Shown one piece after another: positions 1-8,924 of a stretch of DNA of 64,000 bases. How positions within the stretch are numbered: the first letter of the stretch is position 1; the number at the start of each line of letters is the position of its first letter. A program made the translations under genes and the position numbers. The stretch comes from Marinobacter vulgaris (GTDB taxonomy: Bacteria; Pseudomonadota; Gammaproteobacteria; Pseudomonadales; Oleiphilaceae). The stretch spans positions 248,001 through 312,000 of the forward strand of contig NZ_QFWX01000001.1 in NCBI RefSeq assembly GCF_003344045.1, given 5' to 3'. The notes beneath the pieces were generated by a model. The model worked only from the letters and a program-made list of their open reading frames with translations, ran no database searches and was not told the origin of the DNA.

Positions 1-380
1 CAGCTCGGGCGCGGAATCAGCAGGTCACCATAATAGGCCAGCTGAAGCATGAACAGCAGTTCCTTGGAACCGGGGCCGATCAATACGTCTTCCCAGGTAA
101 AGCGCATGCGTTCACTGCGATTGATATAGCCGGCGATCGCTTCCCGCAGTGCCTTCAGCCCCTTGACCGGAAGGTAGTCTTTCTCGTGGGCGTGCTGCCG
201 CAGGGCTTCAACGACCCTCTCCGGTACCGGGAATGGCGACTGCCCAAGCCCCAGTTTGACAATGTCACGGCCCTCGGAGCGGAGCTGGTTGCTGAGCTCA
301 TTGATACGGAGGGTCGCTGAGGGCTGGATGCCCCGCACGTTGAGGTTGATGGCATAGCGATGGTCTGTCTGGATATCCAT
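1..380 (-). CDS. Class I/II aminotransferase, N-terminal part (cut by window edge)
   Basis: A reading frame opens with ATG at 380 on the minus strand and runs without a stop to the window edge, giving about 126 residues. It begins MDIQTDHRYAINLNVRG and continues with the N-terminal pattern of PLP-dependent fold-type I aminotransferases: VKLGLGQSPFPVPERV, then a KDYLPVKGLKALREAIAGY segment, then VLIGPGSKELLF, where the family binds the PLP phosphate. The catalytic lysine lies beyond the edge, so neither substrate nor completeness can be judged. It is transcribed away from the rest of the window. Family assignment is firm; the exact enzyme is not determinable. Confidence 0.85.
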   Translation of the reverse strand, partial: MDIQTDHRYAINLNVRGIQPSATLRINELSNQLRSEGRDIVKLGLGQSPFPVPERVVEALRQHAHEKDYLPVKGLKALREAIAGYINRSERMRFTWEDVLIGPGSKELLFMLQLAYYGDLLIPRPS

Positions 381-550
381 GGTTCCGTTCTGTTGTCTGG
401 TTGGGAGGTTTAGCAGGCAGTATAGGAAACCTGGGCGGAATCTGTGCGTGTTGTCAGATAGGTGATTGCCGCAGGGCTGGCGGCAGAATGGTCCGAATCG
501 GAGGTGGCAACGGTCGGGAACTGTTAATCAGCCAGTGTCGGTGTGCCCGA

Positions 551-874
551 CTAGAAATCCGGTCCGAAGCGATGGGGCTCCAGCTCCATCTGAACAATGC
601 GCTGGCCGAGCATGATGATACGACCGTTGTAGCGCTCCTCTCCGGTTGACGTAAAGTCGAAAAGAAACCGGCGCCAAACGCGAACGCGGCCGTTTTCGTC
701 TCGCTTGAACCAGAGGCCACGGAGATACACCGCCTCGTCCAGCAGCATCACATCCATTTTTTTGCAGTAGTTTCGGGCCGCCTGCAGCACAAAGTCCTTG
801 ATGGCCTTGGCACGCCACCAATACCAGACGGCAAAGCCGGCGACAAACAGCCAGAACAGGTTTCCAAGAGTCAC
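551..874 (-). CDS. DUF3301 family small membrane-anchored protein
   Basis: This 107-residue protein starts at GTG (874). An N-terminal hydrophobic helix (about residues 4-20, LGNLFWLFVAGFAVWYWW) is followed by a basic, aromatic-rich soluble part with the patterns KDFVLQAARNYC, LLDEAV and RRFLFDFTSTGEERY. These match the DUF3301 family, whose role is unknown. It has one membrane segment and probably a cytoplasmic C-terminus. It stands 170 bases upstream of the aminotransferase start on the same strand, too far for tight coupling. Confidence is high for a real gene and moderate for the family name. Confidence 0.8.
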   Translation of the reverse strand: MTLGNLFWLFVAGFAVWYWWRAKAIKDFVLQAARNYCKKMDVMLLDEAVYLRGLWFKRDENGRVRVWRRFLFDFTSTGEERYNGRIIMLGQRIVQMELEPHRFGPDF

Positions 875-977
875 AGTAACGGCAATCTTCCAGGTTAAGA
901 GACGGAACGGCTTTCAGCCTACCTTATTGCGCCGGCGCGGGGAATCGCTGGCTGGCTTCTTGTGCTTTCGTCTTAAC

Positions 978-1006
978 AGCAGGGTTTTTGCAATATACGG
1001 CTAGGT
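978..1006 (+). promoter_or_regulatory. Shared upstream motif, copy 1
   Basis: The stretch AGCAGGGTTTTTGCAATATA followed by CGGCTAGGT recurs, with one base deleted and four substitutions, at 2787-2814 ahead of the AraC-type gene. Both copies lie on the plus strand 30-110 bases before a start codon. It is either a shared operator or a promoter element. Nothing in the coding potential explains the match. Confidence 0.5.
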
Positions 1007-1086
1007 TTGCAACCGATATCCCTTATGCTGATGACTTGAACTGGTCAGACCAGATTCAGCGACTGCTGGAAAGGAGCAAGCAGTAC

Positions 1087-2763
1087 ATGCAGGCACTACA
1101 ACAAAAAGATTTCAGGGCGTTGGTAGACAACCATCCCAAGGCAATCATGCTGTCCACAACAGAGCCGAGAATTGCCTACGTTAATAAGATGTTTCGCGCA
1201 GTAACCGGGTATCAGGCAGGTGAAGTCCTCGGGAAAGCGCCCTCGTTGCTCAGCTCGGGGTTGCACTCTCGGGAGTTTTATCGGGCGATGTGGGACAGCC
1301 TCGACCGTCACGGGCACTGGGAGGGGCTGATCTGGAACCGGCGCAAAAACGGGGAGACCTATCCCCAGTGGTTAACCGTCTATCCGGTAGAGCATGATAA
1401 TCGGCGGTTCTTTGCTGGCGTTTTCATGGACGTTGGTGACGTTGCGGCTGGCGACGAACGCCTGGCCTCTCTGGCGTATTACGACCCTTTGACCGAACTG
1501 CCGAATCGATCGCTCTTCCAGGAATTCCTCAAGGCTCGCGTATCCCGGAACGCAGGGGAAAATCCTCGTTTCGCCGTGCTGTATGTGGACCTTGATTTCT
1601 TCAAGTCGGTCAATGACTTGCACGGGCACGATTGCGGTGACCGGGTTTTGCAGCAGGCAGCTCAGGGTATTCAGAATGTGCTCAGGCGGGAGGACCTGGT
1701 AGCAAGACTTTCAGGCGACGAGTTTGCCGCCATCATAGAGCTGCAAACAGATACCGATCTTGAGTGCGTTTGCGAGCGCATGACGCGGACCTTCCAGGCT
1801 CCGGTGGTGGTCGATCATCGCGAGTTTTTCCTGTCAGCCTCTGTAGGTGCTGCCATTTACCCGGAGCACGGCAAAACTGCTGTGTCACTTCTGCAAAATG
1901 CAGACCGTGCCATGTATACCGCCAAGCTGGCGGGGCGGGCCTGCTATCGGATTTATAGTGCTGTGGATACCGAGCAAGGTCGGTACAAGCAGCGTCTTTC
2001 CGAAGCTTTGGTGGCATCGTTGAAGACCGCTCCTGAAGAGTTCAGCGTTGTCTATCAGCCCCAGTATCGTCTCGATACCGGTGGAGTGGCTGGGCTGGAG
2101 GTACTGATACGCTGGAACCACCCGGAATTTGGCGAGGTTTCGCCCGGTGAGTTTGTTCCCATCGCAGAGCAGCGGGGGCATATCCATGAGCTCAGTGAAC
2201 ATCTTGTGCGATGTATTCTCGCGGATCTGCCGGAGCGCCCTGAAAGTCTGCCCGGGGAGCTTTGCCTGGCGATCAACATATCGGCTCGTCAGATTACTGA
2301 TAAGCGCCTAGAAAGTCTTCTTGGACCGCTATTTGATCGTATCCGCCGTATAGGCTGGAGGCCTGAGATCGAAATCACCGAAACCCACCTGATGAACCTG
2401 TCACCACAGTGCCTCAATCGTCTGCGAATATTGGGTGAGCAGGGTGTGATTATTGCTATCGATGATTTCGGAACGGGCTATTCCTCGCTGGCGTACCTGC
2501 ACACATTACCCGTGCAGGTTCTCAAGATTGACCAGCAGTTTATTCGGCGCCTTGGAGGTAAGTGCCGGGATTCAAGAATCGTTGCGGCAATCCTGGGTAT
2601 TGCCGAGGCGCTTGACCTGGAAGTTGTCGCCGAGGGAATAGAGAACGGGGATCAGCACAGCAAGTTATGTGAATTGGGTTGTCACCGCGGGCAGGGATTT
2701 TTTCTGGCCAGGCCCCAACCATGGCGTTCGTTAACTGCAGTATTTATTGATGCTGATCAATAA
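1087..2763 (+). CDS. PAS-GGDEF-EAL cyclic-di-GMP turnover protein
   Basis: The protein has 558 residues if it starts at ATG 1087, which has AAGGAG ten bases upstream. The open frame also reaches a TTG at 988, but that codon lies inside a motif repeated at 2787, so I prefer 1087. Domains in order: PAS (about 8-120), GGDEF (about 125-290) with SGDEF at about 209-213 and an RxxD (RRED) inhibitory site five residues before it, then EAL (about 300-550). The EAL domain carries EVLIRW in place of EAL, plus NISARQ, IDDFGTGYSS, VLKID and VAEGIE, so the metal and catalytic residues appear intact. The protein could make or degrade cyclic-di-GMP; which dominates cannot be read from sequence. It has no membrane segment, so it is likely a cytoplasmic sensor responding through PAS. 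Confidence 0.92.
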   Translation: MQALQQKDFRALVDNHPKAIMLSTTEPRIAYVNKMFRAVTGYQAGEVLGKAPSLLSSGLHSREFYRAMWDSLDRHGHWEGLIWNRRKNGETYPQWLTVYPVEHDNRRFFAGVFMDVGDVAAGDERLASLAYYDPLTELPNRSLFQEFLKARVSRNAGENPRFAVLYVDLDFFKSVNDLHGHDCGDRVLQQAAQGIQNVLRREDLVARLSGDEFAAIIELQTDTDLECVCERMTRTFQAPVVVDHREFFLSASVGAAIYPEHGKTAVSLLQNADRAMYTAKLAGRACYRIYSAVDTEQGRYKQRLSEALVASLKTAPEEFSVVYQPQYRLDTGGVAGLEVLIRWNHPEFGEVSPGEFVPIAEQRGHIHELSEHLVRCILADLPERPESLPGELCLAINISARQITDKRLESLLGPLFDRIRRIGWRPEIEITETHLMNLSPQCLNRLRILGEQGVIIAIDDFGTGYSSLAYLHTLPVQVLKIDQQFIRRLGGKCRDSRIVAAILGIAEALDLEVVAEGIENGDQHSKLCELGCHRGQGFFLARPQPWRSLTAVFIDADQ

Positions 2764-2786
2764 AAGGGCTACCCGTTGGGCGTTGC

Positions 2787-2814
2787 AGCAGGGTTTTGCA
2801 ACATTTGGCTAGGT
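2787..2814 (+). promoter_or_regulatory. Shared upstream motif, copy 2
   Basis: AGCAGGGTTTTGCAACATTT followed by GGCTAGGT matches copy 1 at 978-1006. It lies between the stop of the GGDEF-EAL gene and the start of the AraC-type gene at 2845. The AraC-type protein is an obvious candidate to bind it, but that is inference. Confidence 0.5.
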
Positions 2815-2844
2815 GGCGTGCCTGGATTGCCCTAAAAGAAAAGC

Positions 2845-3837
2845 ATGATTCTCTTTCCCCCGGACCCTATGCCAAATACAGCATCAGCACTGGAACTTGA
2901 CGCCTATCTGCGACTCAGTCGGGCGTCGCTCGGAGAGTGGCTTGCGGCCATCCGGAAAATCTCCGGATGCAGGGACATGGCGTGCCGGTTACACAATGGT
3001 GGCGGCCCTGTCGGTGCTTTATCGGCCCTGGAGTCAGAGCAGGGTTTCATTGTCTGTATCTATGCCAGCCAGGGTATGGATTTGACCGGTTGCCGCACGT
3101 CCGACCCGGTTGTTCTGGTGCCACTAGGCGGAGAACCCCAGATAGCGCGGCAGGGTGGCCGTTGGCAGCCACTGGGAAAGCTGATTGTTGCCCGTCCTGA
3201 AGACCGTTTTCATCTGCGCCTGCCAGAACTCGGCCGCGTGATGATTATGAGGCCGCGAACAGACATTCTGAACAACCTCGTCAATTCGAACGCCGGCCTG
3301 CCGATTGCAGAATGTCATGAACTGATCGACTGTTACCTCCGGCGGTCGCTGTTCTTCCGCGATCACAATCACGCAAGACAGATGACCAGCGAGCTTTTTT
3401 GCCGGCTGGGCCGGATTGCACGGGAGGAATCAAAATCTGGTTGTGACTGTTCCGGCCTGGACCGTCGGTTACTTCGTGCCGTGGATAAGATCAGGCACGA
3501 GCCGGACTGGGACTTCAACCTGACGGAGTTGGCCAGCTACGCCGGGGTCAGTGAGCGCAACCTGTACTACCTGATGAAACGGGACGCCGGCATAACACCC
3601 TATCGGCTCTATCAGCGCAACCGTCTGACGAGAGTAAGGTACCGCCTGGTGGACTGTCAGTGCATGGTGCCGCATATTTCCCGGTATGCAGCTGACGAGG
3701 GTTTTTCCCATCTTGGCCGGTTTGCTGCCCTTTACCGGGAACACTTCGGGGAACTGCCCAGCGAGACCGCCCAATGGCGACGCAACCTGCTTGAGGCTGA
3801 AAGCGGGCACTCTGAGGAGCCTCTGGCCGCTCCCTGA
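2845..3837 (+). CDS. AraC-family transcriptional regulator
   Basis: A 330-residue protein. The C-terminal third holds the two helix-turn-helix motifs of the AraC family: LTELASYAGVSERNLYYLMK (about residues 225-245) and the second around ISRYAADEGFSHLGRFAALYREHFG (about 275-300). The N-terminal 200 residues resemble the ligand or dimerisation part of AraC_binding_2-type regulators, with no recognisable effector signature. A second possible start is ATG 2869 (MPNTAS); neither start has a strong ribosome site. It follows the GGDEF-EAL gene on the same strand after an 81-base gap that contains the repeated motif, and is convergent with the RND operon. Targets are unknown. Confidence 0.9.
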   Translation: MILFPPDPMPNTASALELDAYLRLSRASLGEWLAAIRKISGCRDMACRLHNGGGPVGALSALESEQGFIVCIYASQGMDLTGCRTSDPVVLVPLGGEPQIARQGGRWQPLGKLIVARPEDRFHLRLPELGRVMIMRPRTDILNNLVNSNAGLPIAECHELIDCYLRRSLFFRDHNHARQMTSELFCRLGRIAREESKSGCDCSGLDRRLLRAVDKIRHEPDWDFNLTELASYAGVSERNLYYLMKRDAGITPYRLYQRNRLTRVRYRLVDCQCMVPHISRYAADEGFSHLGRFAALYREHFGELPSETAQWRRNLLEAESGHSEEPLAAP

Positions 3838-3853
3838 CGCGCAGAGCTGAACA

Positions 3854-3880
3854 GCCCGGCGCACTCGCAGGTGGCCGGGC
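3854..3880. terminator. Possible bidirectional terminator between convergent genes
   Basis: GCCCGGC (3854-3860) and GCCGGGC (3874-3880) can form a 7-bp GC stem in the 48-base gap between the AraC-type gene and the RND permease. There is no clear T-run, so termination is uncertain. Confidence 0.4.
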
Positions 3881-3885
3881 CCTGG

Positions 3886-6800
3886 TCAGTGTGCCGTCGC
3901 CGGCTTGCCACTGCCACCTTCACCGGAATTATCCGCATACTGATCGGCGGCGGAGCCGTGATGGTCACGGCCCAGCAGGATGTAGAACGCCGGCAGCACA
4001 AAGATGGTGAACAGGGTACCGATGCCAAGGCCGGCGCTGATTGTCAGGCCGATGGCAAAGCGGCTTTCTGCACCCGGACCGACGGCAATCAGCAGCGGCA
4101 CCATGGCGAAGATCAACGCCAGAGACGTCATGATGATCGGCCGCAGGCGAATGGCGGCGGCCTCGATCACCGCATCCCGTTTGCCAAGCCCTTTGTCCAC
4201 CTGAAGCTGGTTGGCGAATTCCACGATCAGGATGCCGTTTTTCGACACCACGCCTATCAGCGTGATCAGCCCCACCTGTGTGTAGATATTCATGGTGGCG
4301 AAACCGAGCACGATAAACGCCATGGCACCGGCCACCGACATGGGCACGGATACCAGAATAATGAATGGGTCCCGCCAGCTCTCAAACTGCGCCGCCAGCA
4401 CCAGGTAAATCACCAGCAGCGACAGGAAGAATGTCACCATCAGGGCGCTGCCCTGATTGGCAAACTGCCGAGATTCACCGGTGTAATCGAAGGAGAAACC
4501 CTGGGGGAAACTCTTATCGGCGGCGCTTTCCATAAAGGCCATGGCATCCCCTATGGTCACGCCCGGTGTTACCACACCCTCCAGTGTCAATGAGTTCAAC
4601 TGGTTGAACTGGGTACGCTGGGAGGGTTCTACCGTGTTCTCGAAGCTGATAACACTGGATAGCGGCACCAGTTCGCCGTTGTCAGCTCGAATGTAGTAGT
4701 CGTTCAGCGCCTCTTTGTCCATGCGGAACTCCTGGTCCACCTGGGGGATGACCTGATAGGACCGGCCCTCCATGTTGAAGCGGTTGATGTAGCCGCCACC
4801 CAGCATGCTGGACATGGCCTGGCCGATGTCCTGCATCGACAGACCCAGGTCGGCAACCCTGTCCCGATCCACCTTGATCTGATTAACCGGTCGGTCAAAA
4901 TCGATGGACTTCTGCAGGAACATGAAATTACCACTCTGCATGGCCTTGCCCTGAAGTTCGTTGGCAACCTCATTCAGCTGCTCGTAGCTGTCACCGGTGG
5001 TGATCACGAACTGGAACGGCAGGCCGCCGCCGGAACCCGGTAGTGAAGGTCGAGGGAATACAGCAGTCTGCAGGCCGGTGACGTTTTTCAACTCTTTGTC
5101 CAGCAAAGGCTGGGCTTCAAACTGGCTGATATTGCGATCGCCCCAGGGCTTCATTTTGAAACCGCCGAAGACGGCGTTGGGGCCGGTAATACCAAGGATC
5201 ATGAAATCCTCGTTGTAGCCGGGCACTGTTGACATCCGCTGCTGAATTTCATCGCCGTGTTCCTGCAGGTAATCGAGGGTCGATGTCTGGGGGCCGCTTC
5301 CCTGGTAAAAAAGGATACCCTGATCTTCAGTCGGTGCCAGCTCGCTCTGGCTCATGTTGACCATGAAATAGATGGAACCAAGCACCACAATGGCAAAAAA
5401 GACCACCACCGATTTAGTGTCCATCAGCGAGCTGAGAGCACTTTTGTAGCTGTTGGCGAGGCCACCGAAACTGCGCTCCACGAACTGCTCGAAGCGGCCC
5501 GGGTTGCCGTGGGGTTTGAGGACCTTGCCGGCCAGCATGGGGGACAGCGTCAATGCCACGATGCCGGAGATGACCACCGTGCCTGCCAGAGTGAACGCGA
5601 ATTCAGTAAACAATGAGCCCACCAGGCCGCCCATGAAACCGATAGGCGCATAAACCGCCACCAGAGTGGTGGTCATGGCAATAATGGGGGTGGCCATTTC
5701 CCGGGCACCGTTAATGGCAGCGTCGAAGCGGGATTCGCCGGACTCGACGTGTCGGTGAACGTTCTCCACCATGATAATGGCGTCGTCCACCACCAGGCCG
5801 ATCGCAAGGACCATTGACAGCAACGTCAGCAGATTCAGGGAAAAGCCCATTACCAGCATGAAGAACGCGCCGCCGATCAAAGACAGTGGAACAGCAACGG
5901 ACGGCACCACGGCGGCGCGAATGGAGCCGAGGCAGAGAAAGACCACCACCAGAACGATGACCAGAGCCTCAAGCAGTGTCTTGATGACCTCCCTGATCGA
6001 GTTATCAATAAAGTCGGAAGCGTCGTAGGCCAGGCGCACGTTTAGCCCCGACGGCAACTGGCTTTCGATCCCCGGCAACTCGTCTTTCACTTTTGCGGCG
6101 ACTGTGAGGGGGTTGGCCCCGGGAGACAACTCAATGGCTACATAGGTGGCCGGCTGCCCCTTGTACAGCGCCAGCTGGTCATAGGTTTCCGAACCCAGCT
6201 CAACCCGGGCAATGTCCTGCAGGCGGATCAGGGAACCATCGGACTCCTTCACCACCAGATCCTTGAACTGGTCCGGATCACCCACGTCGGTGTCGCTGGT
6301 CATGCTGATCTCGGTATACTTGCCCTTGGTATTGCCGACAGCTGCCTGATAGTTGTTCTGCAGCAGCACGTCCACCACTTCTCGTGGTGTCATGTCCACG
6401 GCTGCCAGACGTTCCGGGTCAAGCCAGACGCGCAGGGCAAAGTTGCGCCCGAGCAAGTCGGCCTTGCCGACACCGGCCAGTGCCTGCAATTTGGGCTGCA
6501 CCACGCGGGTCAGATAGTCGGTTATCTGGGGGACTGCGAGCTCGTCGCTGTAAAAAGCGATGTACATCAGGGCTGTGGAGTCGCCGGTGGTCGAGGTGAT
6601 GACCGGGTCCTGGGCAGCCTGGGGGAGCACGTTGCGCTGGCTGGCTACCTTGGCCTGAATCTCCGCCAGTGCGGCGTTGGCATCGTAGTTCAGTTCCATC
6701 TTGGCTTCGATGGTGGACTGGCCCTGGGAGCTGGTAGAGGTCAGATAATCAATGCCACTGGCCTCGGCGATCGCCTGTTGCAGTGGCGTGGTGATAAACC

Positions 6801-6981
6801 CTTTGACCAGATCGGAACTTGCGCCGGGGTAGGCGGTAGTGACGGTCACCGTCGTACTTTCCAGCTCCGGATACTGGCGTATCTCCATTTCCAGGGCCGC
6901 CCGGGCGCCCAGCAGGAGTATCAGCAGGCTAACAACGGTAGCGAGAACCGGTCGCTGAACGAATATATCGGTAAAACGCAT
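3886..6981 (-). CDS. RND efflux pump inner-membrane permease (HAE1 family)
   Basis: A 1031-residue protein, full length for an AcrB/MexB-type proton-driven drug exporter. It begins MRFTDIFVQRPVLATVVSLLI (first membrane helix). It then has a large periplasmic loop, a helix bundle with the proton-relay helix segment LVVDDAIIMVEN (paired Asp), a second periplasmic loop, and the closing bundle with GVVSKNGILIVEF. It is read from the same transcript as the adaptor gene: the adaptor stop and this start overlap as TAATG at 6979-6983. No outer-membrane TolC gene follows, so the pump presumably recruits one from elsewhere. The sequence resembles the MexW/AcrB class, but substrate cannot be predicted. 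Confidence 0.95.
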   Translation of the reverse strand: MRFTDIFVQRPVLATVVSLLILLLGARAALEMEIRQYPELESTTVTVTTAYPGASSDLVKGFITTPLQQAIAEASGIDYLTSTSSQGQSTIEAKMELNYDANAALAEIQAKVASQRNVLPQAAQDPVITSTTGDSTALMYIAFYSDELAVPQITDYLTRVVQPKLQALAGVGKADLLGRNFALRVWLDPERLAAVDMTPREVVDVLLQNNYQAAVGNTKGKYTEISMTSDTDVGDPDQFKDLVVKESDGSLIRLQDIARVELGSETYDQLALYKGQPATYVAIELSPGANPLTVAAKVKDELPGIESQLPSGLNVRLAYDASDFIDNSIREVIKTLLEALVIVLVVVFLCLGSIRAAVVPSVAVPLSLIGGAFFMLVMGFSLNLLTLLSMVLAIGLVVDDAIIMVENVHRHVESGESRFDAAINGAREMATPIIAMTTTLVAVYAPIGFMGGLVGSLFTEFAFTLAGTVVISGIVALTLSPMLAGKVLKPHGNPGRFEQFVERSFGGLANSYKSALSSLMDTKSVVVFFAIVVLGSIYFMVNMSQSELAPTEDQGILFYQGSGPQTSTLDYLQEHGDEIQQRMSTVPGYNEDFMILGITGPNAVFGGFKMKPWGDRNISQFEAQPLLDKELKNVTGLQTAVFPRPSLPGSGGGLPFQFVITTGDSYEQLNEVANELQGKAMQSGNFMFLQKSIDFDRPVNQIKVDRDRVADLGLSMQDIGQAMSSMLGGGYINRFNMEGRSYQVIPQVDQEFRMDKEALNDYYIRADNGELVPLSSVISFENTVEPSQRTQFNQLNSLTLEGVVTPGVTIGDAMAFMESAADKSFPQGFSFDYTGESRQFANQGSALMVTFFLSLLVIYLVLAAQFESWRDPFIILVSVPMSVAGAMAFIVLGFATMNIYTQVGLITLIGVVSKNGILIVEFANQLQVDKGLGKRDAVIEAAAIRLRPIIMTSLALIFAMVPLLIAVGPGAESRFAIGLTISAGLGIGTLFTIFVLPAFYILLGRDHHGSAADQYADNSGEGGSGKPATAH

Positions 6982-8084
6982 TACTCGGACGCCTCCGCCG
7001 GCTTGTCGCTATCGTCCTGAATCTCGACCCGCTGTCCCGCGCGCAGTCTCAACAGGCCCTTGGACACAACCTGTTCACCGTCTTCCAAGCCATCGGTTAC
7101 GGCAACGCGGCCATCACGGGTATTGCCCGTCTGCACAGTACGCCGGTTAACGATCAGTTCACCATCGTCATTTTCTGCCACAACGAAGACAAAGTCGCCG
7201 TAGGTGTTATAGGAAATAGCCGTGCGAGGAACGGTAATCACCTCGCGATCCTCCGGTTGCCGGGTAGAGATTGTGGCAAACATCCCCGGGCGCAGCAGGT
7301 TGTCCTCGTTTTCCAGCGTGGCGCGAATGCGTACGGTACGGGTCTGGGGATTGACGGAGGTATTGATGGCGCTGACCCTGCCTTCGAAGGTGCGCTCGGG
7401 AACCGCGGCAACCGTTGCCACCACGTCATAGTCCCGGGCAACCTTCGACAGGTCTTTTTCCGAGAGGGTGTAATCCACATAGATCGGATTCAGCATATTG
7501 ATCTCGACGATGGCGGTGCCAGTGCCAATATATTCACCCTGGTCAATCAGCCGCAGGCCCAGTTTGCCGTCAAACGGCGCGCGGATAACCTTCTTGCTCA
7601 ATTGAGCCTCGGCTTCATTGACGCGGGCCCGGGCGGCATCGAAGTTGGCCTTGACCTCATCATACTGGGACTGGGAGACAGCGCGCTTTGGCAACAGATC
7701 AGAGACTCTGGCGAATTCCTGCTCGGCAAGCTGGGCTTCTGCCCGCCGTGTGCGCAGAGCGGCCTCATCAATGGCGGCGTCAAGTCGGATAAGAACGTCG
7801 CCCTTGTTGACCTCATCACCTGACTCGAAGCTGATGGTTTCAACAACGCCGGGCACTTCGTTTGCAACGCGGATGCCGTTAATGGCCTCAACGCTGCCGA
7901 CGGCCTTGAGTTCAGGCGTCCAGCTCTCGGCCCGCGCTGTGGTTGCAGAAATTTTTGCCGGGGGCTGCGGCTGGGAGGACTGCTCCTCCATCTGGTCAAA
8001 CTGATAGAATTTATAACCAAAAATGCCGCCAAGTACGACGCCGAGAAAGATGATTACAATCAGGAAGCGGGAGGCCGTGCGCAT
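6981..8084 (-). CDS. RND efflux periplasmic adaptor (membrane fusion protein)
   Basis: A 367-residue membrane fusion protein. An N-terminal anchor (about residues 6-24, FLIVIIFLGVVLGGIFGYKFY) is followed by a lipoyl/barrel-sandwich half (GSVEAINGIRVANEVPG), an alpha-helical hairpin (EAQLAEQEFARVSDLLPKRA), the second lipoyl half (VIRAPFDGKLGLRLIDQGEY) and a beta-barrel domain with PQTRTVRIRATLEN. It links the permease to an outer-membrane channel. It is first in a two-gene operon, overlapping the permease start by one base. The 318-base region upstream carries no regulator gene, so control is not evident locally. Confidence 0.94.
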   Translation of the reverse strand: MRTASRFLIVIIFLGVVLGGIFGYKFYQFDQMEEQSSQPQPPAKISATTARAESWTPELKAVGSVEAINGIRVANEVPGVVETISFESGDEVNKGDVLIRLDAAIDEAALRTRRAEAQLAEQEFARVSDLLPKRAVSQSQYDEVKANFDAARARVNEAEAQLSKKVIRAPFDGKLGLRLIDQGEYIGTGTAIVEINMLNPIYVDYTLSEKDLSKVARDYDVVATVAAVPERTFEGRVSAINTSVNPQTRTVRIRATLENEDNLLRPGMFATISTRQPEDREVITVPRTAISYNTYGDFVFVVAENDDGELIVNRRTVQTGNTRDGRVAVTDGLEDGEQVVSKGLLRLRAGQRVEIQDDSDKPAEASE

Positions 8085-8402
8085 AGTTCAGATCCTGGGT
8101 CGTATGTCTGTTGCAGATGATCGTGTCAGTTTCGTAGGCTCTGGCCATCCACCGTGGCGGCCGAGACGCCCCGGTGAGGGAGATGGTGTCAACGAGTACG
8201 CTGGTAAACCGTAAAGAATAGCATCCTATACAATGCAGAAGGGCGCTGTCATCGATTCGTCAGTAAATATGCGTACAATTACCGCGCTGTTATTAAGAGG
8301 CATCACAGGCATCCGCGAGGAGATGTCACAGGCCCTCTTTCAGGTTATCTTGTCACAACCAGATGACAAGCGTACGACCCGGGCGCCAATAAGGATTAGC
8401 GA
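8085..8402. other. Divergent intergenic region with an inverted repeat
   Basis: A 318-base gap between the divergently transcribed adaptor and J-domain genes. I find no credible gene in it. It contains a 7-bp inverted repeat, CTTGTCA (8349-8355) and TGACAAG (8364-8370), 33 bases before the J-domain start, which may be an operator. I could not assign -35/-10 boxes with confidence. Confidence 0.5.
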
Positions 8403-8918
8403 ATGCAATGGATTCTCGGTATTGCCCTGGCGGCAGCCGCATTCATTATACTGAAACAGTGGGGGGCGTTAACCCCCGAGAAGAAAAAGGCGGCGACGTG
8501 GAAAGTTGTCCTGGTGGCTGGCGGCGTTCTGCTTGTGTTCATGGTACTGACCGGCCGGGTTCATGTGCTGACCGCAGCCGTTGCCGCTGTGCTGCCTTTA
8601 CTGAGGAAGGTACCCGCATTACTCAGGTTTGCACCGATGGTTGGTCGAGTTTTTGGCCAGGGCAGGGGTGTCGGTGGCGAGGATGCCAGACGTGACAAGT
8701 CCGACAGCCGGCACCATCAGGCCGCAACGAGTTCCGGCAAGATGTCGACCGGGGAAGCGTGCGAGATTCTCGGGGTTGCGCCGGGCTGCACCCGTGAGGA
8801 AATCATCCAGGCCCATCGACGCCTGATACAGAAGCTGCATCCCGATCGGGGCGGTAATGACTATCTGGCGGCGAAAATCAATGAAGCCAAGTCTGTGTTG
8901 CTTCCACGCCAGTCCTGA
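8403..8918 (+). CDS. Membrane-anchored J-domain protein
   Basis: A 171-residue protein. Two hydrophobic segments (about residues 3-20 and 35-55) are followed by a short linker and a C-terminal J-domain of about 55 residues ([20 protein letters not shown], then [24 protein letters not shown]). The HPD tripeptide that stimulates Hsp70 ATPase is intact. The layout, with membrane anchors first and a TIM14/Pam18-like J-domain last, suggests recruitment of DnaK to the inner membrane. No DnaK or GrpE gene is nearby. It converges on the secretin-like gene with a 6-base gap. Confidence 0.85.
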   Translation: MQWILGIALAAAAFIILKQWGALTPEKKKAATWKVVLVAGGVLLVFMVLTGRVHVLTAAVAAVLPLLRKVPALLRFAPMVGRVFGQGRGVGGEDARRDKSDSRHHQAATSSGKMSTGEACEILGVAPGCTREEIIQAHRRLIQKLHPDRGGNDYLAAKINEAKSVLLPRQS

Positions 8919-8924
8919 CCGATT

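Noticed and set aside
988..1086. TTG start for the GGDEF-EAL protein
   Set aside because: The TTG lies within a motif repeated upstream of the AraC-type gene, and ATG 1087 has a much better ribosome site.
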